This document shows, in pieces, positions 50,863 through 57,898 of a stretch of DNA of 64,000 nucleotides. The position numbers and the translations under genes were made by a program. The notes beneath the pieces were generated by a model. It was not told the origin of the DNA. It worked only from the letters and a program-made list of their open reading frames with translations, and ran no database searches. Numbering within the stretch: position 1 is the stretch's first letter; every line of letters begins with the position of its first letter. Source of the DNA: Hymenobacter artigasi (GTDB lineage: Bacteria; Bacteroidota; Bacteroidia; Cytophagales; Hymenobacteraceae); contig NZ_JAAVTK010000012.1 in assembly GCF_012275535.1 (NCBI RefSeq), forward strand, positions 7,350 through 71,349, in the 5' to 3' direction.

Positions 50863-52690
50863 GCGCTTGGGAAATAGCTTGTTTGACAGGAGCTTGCGTT
50901 AGTGGCGCTTGCGGCGCGGCCTTGCCACCCAGCAGCATATCGACGAGATTATAGAAAAACACGAAGTGGGCCAGCAGCATGAATGTGCCACCAATGGCCC
51001 GCCACAGCCAGTAAGGCGCCATCAATACCACCGATTTCATGAAGGGCTCGCCGGCCATCCAGCTCATGCCCTTCAGGGTGCCGCCAATCATGAGGGCCAT
51101 CACGTAGGCCAGCAGCCCCACCAGCGCAAACCAGAAGTGCACGCCCACCAGGGCCTGCCGGGGCTCGCGGCCGCGCAGCTTCGGGGCCAGCGTGTAGATG
51201 CAGCCCCAGAGCATGAACGACACGATGCCGTACATGGTGATGTGGGAGTGGGCCACGTTGAAATCGGTGAAGTGCCAGACCAGGTTGGTGTAGCGCAGGG
51301 CCTGCAGCGAGCCCTGAAACGAGCCCACGAAATAGAACAGCACCCCCATCAGCAGGAAGGGCAGCGAGTAGGAGTCGCCCACGCGCTTGCGGCTGCCCCG
51401 GAAAGTCATCAGGAAGTTGATGGTGCCAGCCAGCACCGGAATAATCATGCCCACGCTGAACACGATGGCCACCGTTTGCAGCCACCACGGCAGGGGGCTG
51501 AAAATGTAGTGGTGCGTGCCAATAAGGGAGTAGAACAGCAGCTGCGTCCAGAAGGCCAGCACGCCCAGCGAGTAGGAGTAGATGGGCTTGTTCAGCGACA
51601 TGGGCAGGAAGTAGTACATCAGCCCCAGCGTGAAGGTCATGAACCACATGCCCACGCCCATGTGCATGTAGTAGCCCTGTGTGATGGTTTCGCCCAACCC
51701 GTTCTGATACCACGGCAGGTAGGCGATGACCGTGAGCACAATGCCCCAGATGGTGGCCCCCAGAATGTACCAGTTCGAAATGTAAAACTCCTCGGTGGTG
51801 CGGTGGGCCACGGTCTGGTAGAAATTGGCGAATGCCACGATAACGCCCAGGGCAAACAGCAGCGCCACCGGCCAGATATACTCGCGGTACTCGCCGCCGC
51901 CGTTGTTGATGCCCGCCATCAGACAGACCGTGCCGAGGATGACGCTGGCGTTTATCAGCCCCAGCGACCACCAGCCCCACTTCAGGCTGAATAATGGCGT
52001 ATTGTTGGTGCGGGGCACCACGAAATAGCCCAGCCCAATCATGGCCAGCGACGTCCAGCCCCAGAACACCATGTTGGTGTGAATGGGCCGCAGCCGCCCA
52101 AAGGAGAGCGCCGCCACGTGGTCCACATCGGGGCTCACAAACTTGACGCCCGCGTACCAGCCCACCGTGGTGCCGAGCACCAGCCAGAAGGCCGCGCACA
52201 GCAAAAACGCCGATATCAGCATGGTCAGCTTCGGGTCGAGGTCGGTGAAGGGGGCGGTACGCCGCTTCTCGTGAAACCATTGCGAATGCACGTTCAGGGC
52301 CACGTGCTGCACCAGGCCCTGGGTGTCGTGGGCGGGACTGGCCCCGCTCAGCTCGGCCCCGCCCAGCGCAAACTCCCGGCCCTGCTGCCGCGCCAGAATG
52401 GCGGCCAGCTGCGGGTCGGTCAGGTTGGTAACGGTTTCGTCGAAGCGCCCGGCTTCGTTTTCGGTAGAGGGCTTTTGGGTGCCGCGAATCAGCGAAGCCA
52501 CCCGGCCCACCAGCAGGACCGCCGCCCCCAGCACAATGATGAGCAGCAGGGCTATCATGCCCAGCACGGCCGGCTGCGTGAGCATCGGGCCTTCGGCCGG
52601 GGTGGTGGCCTGCGCCCGCAGGACGGCCGGCGAGCCAAGCAGCAGGGCCAGCAGCAGCCAGCTACAACGCCTGAAAGGGAAGTTTCTCAT
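50840..52690 (-). CDS. Haem-copper oxidase family subunit I (cbb3-like, possibly NO reductase)
   Basis: A 616-residue protein. An unusual N-terminal extension (signal peptide, one helix and a linker, about residues 1-150) precedes a 12-helix catalytic core with low-spin haem ligand RPIHTNMVFWGW, CuB-side MHMGVGMWFMTF and GTHHYIFSPLPWW, and haem ligands in VAHSHITMYG. Spacing is of cbb3 type, but the last segment differs from CcoN (GHVHSGALGW) and recalls the H-x-H-x3-[FY]-G of nitric oxide reductases. Hmp, an NsrR-like regulator and a globin nearby support an NO-related role. Oxygen or NO as substrate cannot be settled here. Confidence 0.88.
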   Translation of the reverse strand: MRNFPFRRCSWLLLALLLGSPAVLRAQATTPAEGPMLTQPAVLGMIALLLIIVLGAAVLLVGRVASLIRGTQKPSTENEAGRFDETVTNLTDPQLAAILARQQGREFALGGAELSGASPAHDTQGLVQHVALNVHSQWFHEKRRTAPFTDLDPKLTMLISAFLLCAAFWLVLGTTVGWYAGVKFVSPDVDHVAALSFGRLRPIHTNMVFWGWTSLAMIGLGYFVVPRTNNTPLFSLKWGWWSLGLINASVILGTVCLMAGINNGGGEYREYIWPVALLFALGVIVAFANFYQTVAHRTTEEFYISNWYILGATIWGIVLTVIAYLPWYQNGLGETITQGYYMHMGVGMWFMTFTLGLMYYFLPMSLNKPIYSYSLGVLAFWTQLLFYSLIGTHHYIFSPLPWWLQTVAIVFSVGMIIPVLAGTINFLMTFRGSRKRVGDSYSLPFLLMGVLFYFVGSFQGSLQALRYTNLVWHFTDFNVAHSHITMYGIVSFMLWGCIYTLAPKLRGREPRQALVGVHFWFALVGLLAYVMALMIGGTLKGMSWMAGEPFMKSVVLMAPYWLWRAIGGTFMLLAHFVFFYNLVDMLLGGKAAPQAPLTQAPVKQAISQAHDVLERI

Positions 52691-52766
52691 AAGAAGCGAA
52701 GGCTGAAGGAGCCGCTAGGCGTGGTGCAGGGCGCGGTTTGGATACAGGAAGCAGGTTCACTACCCC

Positions 52767-53078
52767 CTAGCGGTAAATCACGATGCGGGCGGCTTGCCGG
52801 CAGGCCAGCGAATGCGGGGCCCCGGCCGGGAAGATGACGTAGTCGCCGGCCTGCACTTCCACGCTGGTTTCTTCCTGCGTGATGGTTAGCTCGCCCACAA
52901 GCACTACCACTAAAACATCGCCTCCATCGTGGTGGTGCGTGGGCATATTTTCGCCCGCCTCAAGCGTTTTGAAAATGATGTTCTGGCTGTCTTTTTTCAG
53001 CAGGACCAGGCCTTTTTGCGGGCCAATAGCCGTGTGGGCGCCATCGAGCAGGCTGCCACATTTTAGGGGAGGGTGCAT
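52767..53078 (-). CDS. Small cupin protein
   Basis: From the ATG at 53078 the product has 103 residues: KTLEAGENMPTHHHDGGDVL and GDYVIFPAGAPHSLAC form the two cupin motifs, with histidines (HHH and the later H) able to bind a metal. It has no second domain, so it may be a metal-dependent sensor, isomerase or dioxygenase-like protein. It leads the oxidase-like gene run with a 76-bp gap. A weak -7 element AACCTTTG lies at 53141-53148. Confidence 0.85.
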   Translation of the reverse strand: MHPPLKCGSLLDGAHTAIGPQKGLVLLKKDSQNIIFKTLEAGENMPTHHHDGGDVLVVVLVGELTITQEETSVEVQAGDYVIFPAGAPHSLACRQAARIVIYR

Positions 53079-53279
53079 AGGAATTCGAAAGGAAGTGCCG
53101 GCGCTGAGCAATTTACCGGGCAAGCATGGGGGGAATGCTGCAAAGGTTCGGGGGCGGGCGGCGGCGGCGCTATGATTAAACGCAAGCCTAGCCATGACCT
53201 TTATCATGTCGGACAGGTAGTTGTGCCAAGGCACTTTGGCCGGTTTCTTAATGACCGGGCGAAACCGTGCTTACTTCGG

Positions 53280-53310
53280 CCGGTCAGACCGCCTGGGGCG
53301 GTCTGACCGG
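53280..53310. promoter_or_regulatory. 31-bp palindrome between divergent genes
   Basis: Arms CCGGTCAGACCGCC and GGCGGTCTGACCGG (14 bp, perfect) around TGG, 44 bp before the plus-strand gene and about 200 bp from the cupin gene. Without a U-tract and between divergent genes, it is more likely an operator or a dispersed repeat than a terminator. Confidence 0.5.
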
Positions 53311-53353
53311 AGCAACGGCCCCGGATTTGGGCACATTCGTTATATTCATTAAC

Positions 53354-53707
53354 ATGAATAAACCGGACACTTTGGAAGCACGGCAGCAGCACGCGGCCCA
53401 GCGGCCGCCAAAGCCACCGTCGGACCTGACGCGGCCGGCCTACGCGGCCGATTTTGCCGAGTGGCTGGCTTATCGGTTCACGCAGGTAGCCGTGGCGCAG
53501 GTGCCGGCGGTGCTACACGCGCATTTCCCTGCGCCCGACCCGGTCGATTGTGCCTATCTACAAGCCGTGCTGCGGGAAATTGAGGCTGCGCGGCACTGCG
53601 AGCAGCAGGTAGGGTGCGGCGTGGAATTCGTATTTGGGGGAATTGAATTTTCGGCCCCGCACCTGGCTGCCGCCCGGCAGTGGCTGGCTGATAGCGGGCC
53701 GCTCTAG
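53354..53707 (+). CDS. Small hypothetical cytosolic protein
   Basis: The ATG at 53354 is preferred; the frame is open further upstream but runs through the palindrome. The 117-residue product (DLTRPAYAADFAEWLAYRFT, YLQAVLREIEAARHCEQQVG) is helical, Ala-rich, with a closing GGIEFSAPHLAAARQWL. No family recognised. Confidence 0.65.
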   Translation: MNKPDTLEARQQHAAQRPPKPPSDLTRPAYAADFAEWLAYRFTQVAVAQVPAVLHAHFPAPDPVDCAYLQAVLREIEAARHCEQQVGCGVEFVFGGIEFSAPHLAAARQWLADSGPL

Positions 53708-53823
53708 CACAGCGTGCCGGAGCTGACGATGAGAAAAGCATCCCGGCGCCTGAATCCCGTTTTTTATTCTTATTTTCAGGTAGTTGAGCCTACCCGAAGT
53801 TGTAGCCACTTTGTACCTGCGCC

Positions 53824-54495
53824 ATGAATATGCTGTCCCGGATTCACGATAAGGCCAGGCCCATTGGGCTGTTTCTGCTGGTAATGCTCGTCATTTTGGG
53901 CAGTAGCATGGTCGAAAGGCGGCTGATGAATAACGTCACCACCTCGCTTTCATCGCTGTACCAGGACCGGCTCCTGCCTGCCACGGGCTTGTTCGAGCTC
54001 AATAACCTGCTCTACACCAAGCAGCAGCTGTTGACAACGTATGAGGCCGCGCCGGCGATGGAGCGCCGCCGGACCCTCAAGCTGTTGGCCGGCTACAATC
54101 AGCAGCTGGCCGCCATCATCAAGCAGCACCAGGCCACCTATCTGGTAAGGCAGGAAAAGGAGGTGCTACAGGCATTCCAGGTGCGGCTGAACCGCTACAA
54201 CGCCCTCGAAGCGCAGCTGCTGGCCACGGATGCGCCACCAACAGCTGGGCAGGTAGCCGAAGCGGCTCGGCAAATTCAGCAGCTACACGCCGGGCTGAGC
54301 CAGCTCAACCAGATTCAGCAGCGGGTGGGCCAGCAGCTTTCGCAAAGCTCCCAAGTAACGGAAGGCAACTCGCAGCTGCTTAGCAATGTCACCATCGCCA
54401 TGCTGCTGGTTTTCACACTAGCTATTCAGCATGCGTTGCTTTCGTCCCGGCATCCATTGGTGCCCAAAAACCTGCAGAATTTTCGCCTGAACTAA
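53824..54495 (+). CDS. Four-helix-bundle (MCP-type) sensor-like membrane protein
   Basis: A 223-residue protein: membrane helix (IGLFLLVMLVILGSSMV), a periplasmic four-helix bundle (about 35-180; LFELNNLLYTKQQLLTTYEA, LAGYNQQLAAIIKQHQATYL) and a second membrane helix (NVTIAMLLVFTLAIQHALL). This is the 4HB_MCP ligand-binding layout, but the cytoplasmic tail is only about 20 residues and lacks HAMP or signalling domains. It may partner another protein or be a solitary membrane bundle. Confidence 0.82.
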   Translation: MNMLSRIHDKARPIGLFLLVMLVILGSSMVERRLMNNVTTSLSSLYQDRLLPATGLFELNNLLYTKQQLLTTYEAAPAMERRRTLKLLAGYNQQLAAIIKQHQATYLVRQEKEVLQAFQVRLNRYNALEAQLLATDAPPTAGQVAEAARQIQQLHAGLSQLNQIQQRVGQQLSQSSQVTEGNSQLLSNVTIAMLLVFTLAIQHALLSSRHPLVPKNLQNFRLN

Positions 54496-54542
54496 AGCAG
54501 CGGGGCGAGTTCCAGCTAATCCAAGTTGGGAAGGACCTCAAC

Positions 54543-54690
54543 AGCCGCGTAGCGGCGAAAGGTTTGTAGCAGGGCGGTTGACAAAGGAGGGAAAGCCGCG
54601 TAGCGGCGACCGAAAAACGGGGCGATTCGGTCACCGCTACGCGGCTTGCCTTCTTGTTCTACAAACCTGTCACGACGCGGCGGCTCTTCC
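54543..54690. repeat. Cluster of inverted GCCGCGTAGCGGCGA repeats
   Basis: Units at 54543-54559 and 54593-54614 in one orientation face units at 54626-54647 and 54671-54683 in the other. The inner pair has 22-bp arms with one mismatch and an 11-nt loop; GGTTTGTAG (54561-54569) and CTACAAACC (54659-54667) pair outside it. The nested symmetry is that of a REPIN-type element. It fills the 310-bp gap before TerC, with no gene. Confidence 0.75.
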
Positions 54691-54805
54691 GCAACCTGGG
54701 GTAGTTCAACAATAAGTTGCGCCCATTTTTCTGGCTTTTGCTTCCTAAACCCCTTGGTAAACAGGAGAATTTGCGTTGGGGGAGCGTGGGCAACCTGGCG
54801 CTGGC

Positions 54806-55564
54806 TTAGTCGAACTGCGGGTCGCGCAGCTGCACGGGCGGGGCCTTTGTGCGCAGGCGCATATTGAGCAGCTCCACCAGTAGCGAGAAGCCCATGGCGA
54901 AGTAGAGGTAGCCTTTTTCGATTTCCTGGTGCGCGGCCTCCATCACCAGCAGCAGGCCAATCATGATGAGGAAAGAGAGAGCCAGCATCTTGATGGTGGG
55001 GTTCTTGTTCACGAAGTCGGCCACCACGCCGCTGAAGGCCAGCATGAGGCCCATGGCCCCCATCACGGCCAGAATCATCACCAGCACGTTATCGACCAGG
55101 CCCACGGCCGTGAGCACGGAATCGAAGCTGAACACCAGGTCGATGACGCCGATTTGCAGCACCACGCGCAGCAGTGTGGCCCGGCCCGTGGTACTGGCGC
55201 TGGCTTCTTCCTCGCCCTGCAGCCTGGTGTGGATTTCGGTGGTGCTCTTGTACATCAGAAACAGGCCACCACCCAGCAGAATCAGGTCGCGCCCGCTCAC
55301 CGGCCACGGCGTGCTCAGCGGCAGCGTGAACAGCGCCGTGCGCAGCCCCACCACCCACGAAATGCTCAGCAGCAGCAGCACCCGGAACACCAGCGCCAGC
55401 CCCAGCCCGATGACGCGGCCCCGCGCCTGCAGCGCCACCGGCAGCCGCCCTACAAGTATGGAGATGAAGATGATGTTATCGATGCCCAGCACGATTTCCA
55501 TCAGCGTGAGGGTCAGCAGGCTCACCCAGGTTTCGGGCTGAGAAAAAGCAGCGAAGTCGTACAA
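54806..55564 (-). CDS. TerC family integral membrane protein
   Basis: A 252-residue protein with seven or eight helices and the TerC signatures LTLTLMEIVLGIDNIIFISI and VIDLVFSFDSVLTAVGLV, whose acidic residues lie in the membrane. TerC/Alx proteins are linked to tellurite resistance and to manganese export and metalation of exported proteins. It appears monocistronic. Confidence 0.93.
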   Translation of the reverse strand: MYDFAAFSQPETWVSLLTLTLMEIVLGIDNIIFISILVGRLPVALQARGRVIGLGLALVFRVLLLLSISWVVGLRTALFTLPLSTPWPVSGRDLILLGGGLFLMYKSTTEIHTRLQGEEEASASTTGRATLLRVVLQIGVIDLVFSFDSVLTAVGLVDNVLVMILAVMGAMGLMLAFSGVVADFVNKNPTIKMLALSFLIMIGLLLVMEAAHQEIEKGYLYFAMGFSLLVELLNMRLRTKAPPVQLRDPQFD

Positions 55565-55597
55565 GGTTAGGGGAGGGTTTTTTGAGGGTTATTTTCC

Positions 55598-55635
55598 AGA
55601 ACGTCATGCTTCGGCTACGCTCAGCATGACGTTCT
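55598..55635. terminator. Repeat-type hairpin between the GreA-like and TerC genes
   Basis: Arms AGAACGTCATGCT and AGCATGACGTTCT (13 bp, perfect) with a 12-nt loop. TTTTT follows on the plus strand, GGAAAAT on the minus. It lies past the stop of the minus-strand GreA-like gene. The GTCATGCTGAGC sequence is of a type widely dispersed in Bacteroidota genomes, so it may be both a repeat and a transcript end. Confidence 0.55.
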
Positions 55636-55656
55636 TTTTGCCCTGAAATCAGCAGA

Positions 55657-56079
55657 CTAGCTCACCCAGTCGCCGGCGGCTTCGGGCTGGTGCAGGATGG
55701 CCTCAATCCAGTAAGTAGAAACGCCTTTGATTTGGGGCAGCCGCACCTTGTCGCCCAGGCGGCAGCCGAGCACGGCCATTCCCACGGGATTCAGAATGGA
55801 AACCCGGTGCTGGCCATCGTCCGCATCGTGCGGGTACACCAGCGTGAAATGGAGCTCTTCGCCGTTGTTCATGGCCCGCAGCCTGAGACGCGAGTTCATG
55901 GTGATGACGTCCGGCAGAATGTCGTAGGAATCGACCAGATGCGCGCGCGACAGCTCCTGTTCCAGGGTGGCTACCAGGCGGTTGGTGGCACTCGTGTGTT
56001 CCCGGCGAACCAGGTGCGTGAGGCGCTGGTGGTCGAGCTTCGTCACGTAAATATCATTGGGAGAATGTTGCATCGTCAT
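55657..56079 (-). CDS. GreA/GreB-family protein (Rnk-like)
   Basis: Starts at 56079 and 56073 are both possible. The 140-residue product has a short helical N-terminus and the C-terminal GreA/GreB fold (FTLVYPHDADDGQHRVSILN, PVGMAVLGCRLGDKVRL). Without the long GreA coiled coil it is like Rnk, a nucleoside diphosphate kinase regulator that binds RNA polymerase. The upstream ATGAGAA direct-repeat array (56150-56190) is the same as that before the efflux operon. Confidence 0.85.
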   Translation of the reverse strand: MTMQHSPNDIYVTKLDHQRLTHLVRREHTSATNRLVATLEQELSRAHLVDSYDILPDVITMNSRLRLRAMNNGEELHFTLVYPHDADDGQHRVSILNPVGMAVLGCRLGDKVRLPQIKGVSTYWIEAILHQPEAAGDWVS

Positions 56080-56149
56080 GGCGATTAGGTCATTAAAATA
56101 GGGGGTTTGCAACGGTGCCGCAGCAGCATTTACCAAAAGTGCGGCCTGG

Positions 56150-56190
56150 ACTTAAGAACGAGATGAGAAGGAAATGAGAACTTATGAGAG
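56150..56190 (-). promoter_or_regulatory. ATGAGAA direct-repeat array upstream of the Rnk-like gene
   Basis: ATGAGAA at 56163 and 56174 and ATGAGAG at 56184, preceded by TTAAGAA at 56152, give a period of 10-11 bp, one helical turn. The block is nearly identical to 62861-62901. Tandem half-sites with this period are typical of OmpR/PhoB-type response regulators. It lies 70-110 bp upstream of the start. Confidence 0.65.
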
Positions 56191-56221
56191 TCCCGTCAAG
56201 CCAACTCATTCGGCCCGCTCC

Positions 56222-57661
56222 TTACTCCCAGCCGCCGCCCAGCGCCCGGTACAACTGCACGCTTTGCAGCAGCTGCGCCTGCCGCGCGTCGGCCAGGCTC
56301 AGTTCGGCTTCCAGCACGCTGCGCTGGGCGGTAATCACTTCCAGATAAGTAGCGTAGCCGGCCACGAACAACTCGTTGGATGTGGCCACGGCCGTCGTGA
56401 GCACGGCTACTTCGCGCTGGCGGGCGGCGGCGGCGGCGCGGTAGTTTTCCAGCCCCCGCAGGCCCGTGACCACCTCGCGGAAGCCGGTTTGCAGGGCCTG
56501 CTGGTAGCGGAAGTAGTTCTCGTAGCTGCCGGCCACGGCCAGGCGATAGTCGGCGCGGTACTGCGCCCGGTTCAGGAGCGGGCCGGTGAGGCCGGCCAGC
56601 GCGCCGTAGGCCAGGGAGGCGGGGTCGAGCAGCGCACTGGCCCGGAAGGAGCTGAGGCCCACGTAGGGCGTGAGGGTGAGGGCGGGCAGGAAGGCGGCGC
56701 GGGCGGCATCCACATCGGCGCGGCCGGCCTGCAGCTCCAGCTCGGCCTGGCGCACGTCGGGCCGGCGCAGCAGGGCGGTGGCAGGCATGCCGGCCCCGAG
56801 GCGGACGGGCAGCACCTGGCGCGGCAGCGGCCGTCCCCGCGTGATGGCCCCATCGTAGCGCCCCAGCAGCTGGTTGAGGCCGGCTTCGGCTTCGGCCACG
56901 CGCTGACGGGCCTCGTACGCGAGGCTTTCGGTGCGCAGGGCCTGGGCCTCAAACTGCTGCACGGCCAGCGAATTGGCGCGGCCGTTCTGCTGCAGCACGC
57001 GCATGAGCCGGAGCGCCTCCCGCTGCAGGGCACGGTTGCGCTCCAAGGTAGCGAGCTGGCTATCAGCGGTCAGCAGCTGGTAGTAGAAGCGGGCTACTTC
57101 CGAAACGACGGTGGTCGTGACCAGATGGCGGCCCTGCTCCGTGGCCATTACCCGCAGGTAGGCGGCTTGGCGGCGGCTGCGCAATTTGCCCCACAGGTCG
57201 ATTTCCCAGGAGCTGCGCAGGCCCACGAAAAAGTCGGGCGTCATGCTTTCCGGAATGCGCCGCTGCCCGTCGATGTTGGGCGAGAAGTTGGTGTCGTAGT
57301 TGCCCACGCCGTTGAGGGTATAGCGCCCGTAGTGGTCGGCCCCAGCCGAGGCGGTGGCAGCCACAGTGGGCAGCAGGGCCCCGCGCCGGGCCAGCAACGT
57401 GGCGCGGGCGGCTTCTACGCGCTGCAAGGCCACCTGCAAATCGAGGTTCTGGCGCAGCGCCGTATCCACCAGCGCCGTCAGGGCCGAATCCTGGAAAAAA
57501 TGCCGCCACGGCTGCCGGCCGGCATTGAGGGTATCGACGATGGCACGGGCTTGGGTGAACTGCGCTGGCAGGGCGGGGCCGGCGGTGGGGCCGGCGGGCG
57601 CGGCTACGCGGCAGCCGGTGGCGAGAAGGAGGGAGGTTAAGAAGAGAGCAGGAAAGCGCAT
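56222..57661 (-). CDS. Outer-membrane factor of an RND efflux system (TolC/NodT family)
   Basis: The ATG at 57661 gives a lipoprotein signal (LFLTSLLLATGCRVAA). The 479-residue protein has two OEP repeats (LRQNLDLQVALQRVEAARAT and ADVDAARAAFLPALTLTPYV among the helical hairpins). It forms the trimeric outer-membrane and periplasmic channel through which RND pumps release substrates. It is the last gene of the efflux operon, separated from the pump gene by a repeat pair. Confidence 0.94.
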   Translation of the reverse strand: MRFPALFLTSLLLATGCRVAAPAGPTAGPALPAQFTQARAIVDTLNAGRQPWRHFFQDSALTALVDTALRQNLDLQVALQRVEAARATLLARRGALLPTVAATASAGADHYGRYTLNGVGNYDTNFSPNIDGQRRIPESMTPDFFVGLRSSWEIDLWGKLRSRRQAAYLRVMATEQGRHLVTTTVVSEVARFYYQLLTADSQLATLERNRALQREALRLMRVLQQNGRANSLAVQQFEAQALRTESLAYEARQRVAEAEAGLNQLLGRYDGAITRGRPLPRQVLPVRLGAGMPATALLRRPDVRQAELELQAGRADVDAARAAFLPALTLTPYVGLSSFRASALLDPASLAYGALAGLTGPLLNRAQYRADYRLAVAGSYENYFRYQQALQTGFREVVTGLRGLENYRAAAAARQREVAVLTTAVATSNELFVAGYATYLEVITAQRSVLEAELSLADARQAQLLQSVQLYRALGGGWE

Positions 57662-57690
57662 TTTGGGGAATTGGTTGATGAAGTGGGGCT

Positions 57691-57887
57691 GGCCTTGCGG
57701 TAACCCCACCCCCTAACCCCCTCCCCGATGGGGAGGGGGGACTAGTTTCGAATTTTAAAAATCAGTGCAATAAATTGATTTATAATGTTTTAACTAACAA
57801 ATCACGCCATTACTAGAAACTAGTTCCCCCTCCCCATCGGGGAGGGGGTGAGGGGGTGGGGTGAGGAGGTGGGGTTACCGCAGGGCC
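57691..57887. repeat. Inverted pair of C/G-rich repeats between pump and outer-membrane factor genes
   Basis: Left unit 57691-57748 and right unit 57818-57887 are inverted copies (GCGGTAACCCCACC facing GGTGGGGTTACCGC; CCCCTCCCC-GAT-GGGGAGGGG hairpins inside) around a 69-bp AT-rich spacer. A REPIN-like layout, but with a core distinct from the 25.9-34 kb family. Confidence 0.8.
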
Positions 57888-57898
57888 AGCAGCGCAGT

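Noticed and set aside
53267..53353. Longer N-terminus for the small gene at 53354
   Set aside because: The extension would translate the palindrome at 53280-53310; the ATG at 53354 starts a normal protein.
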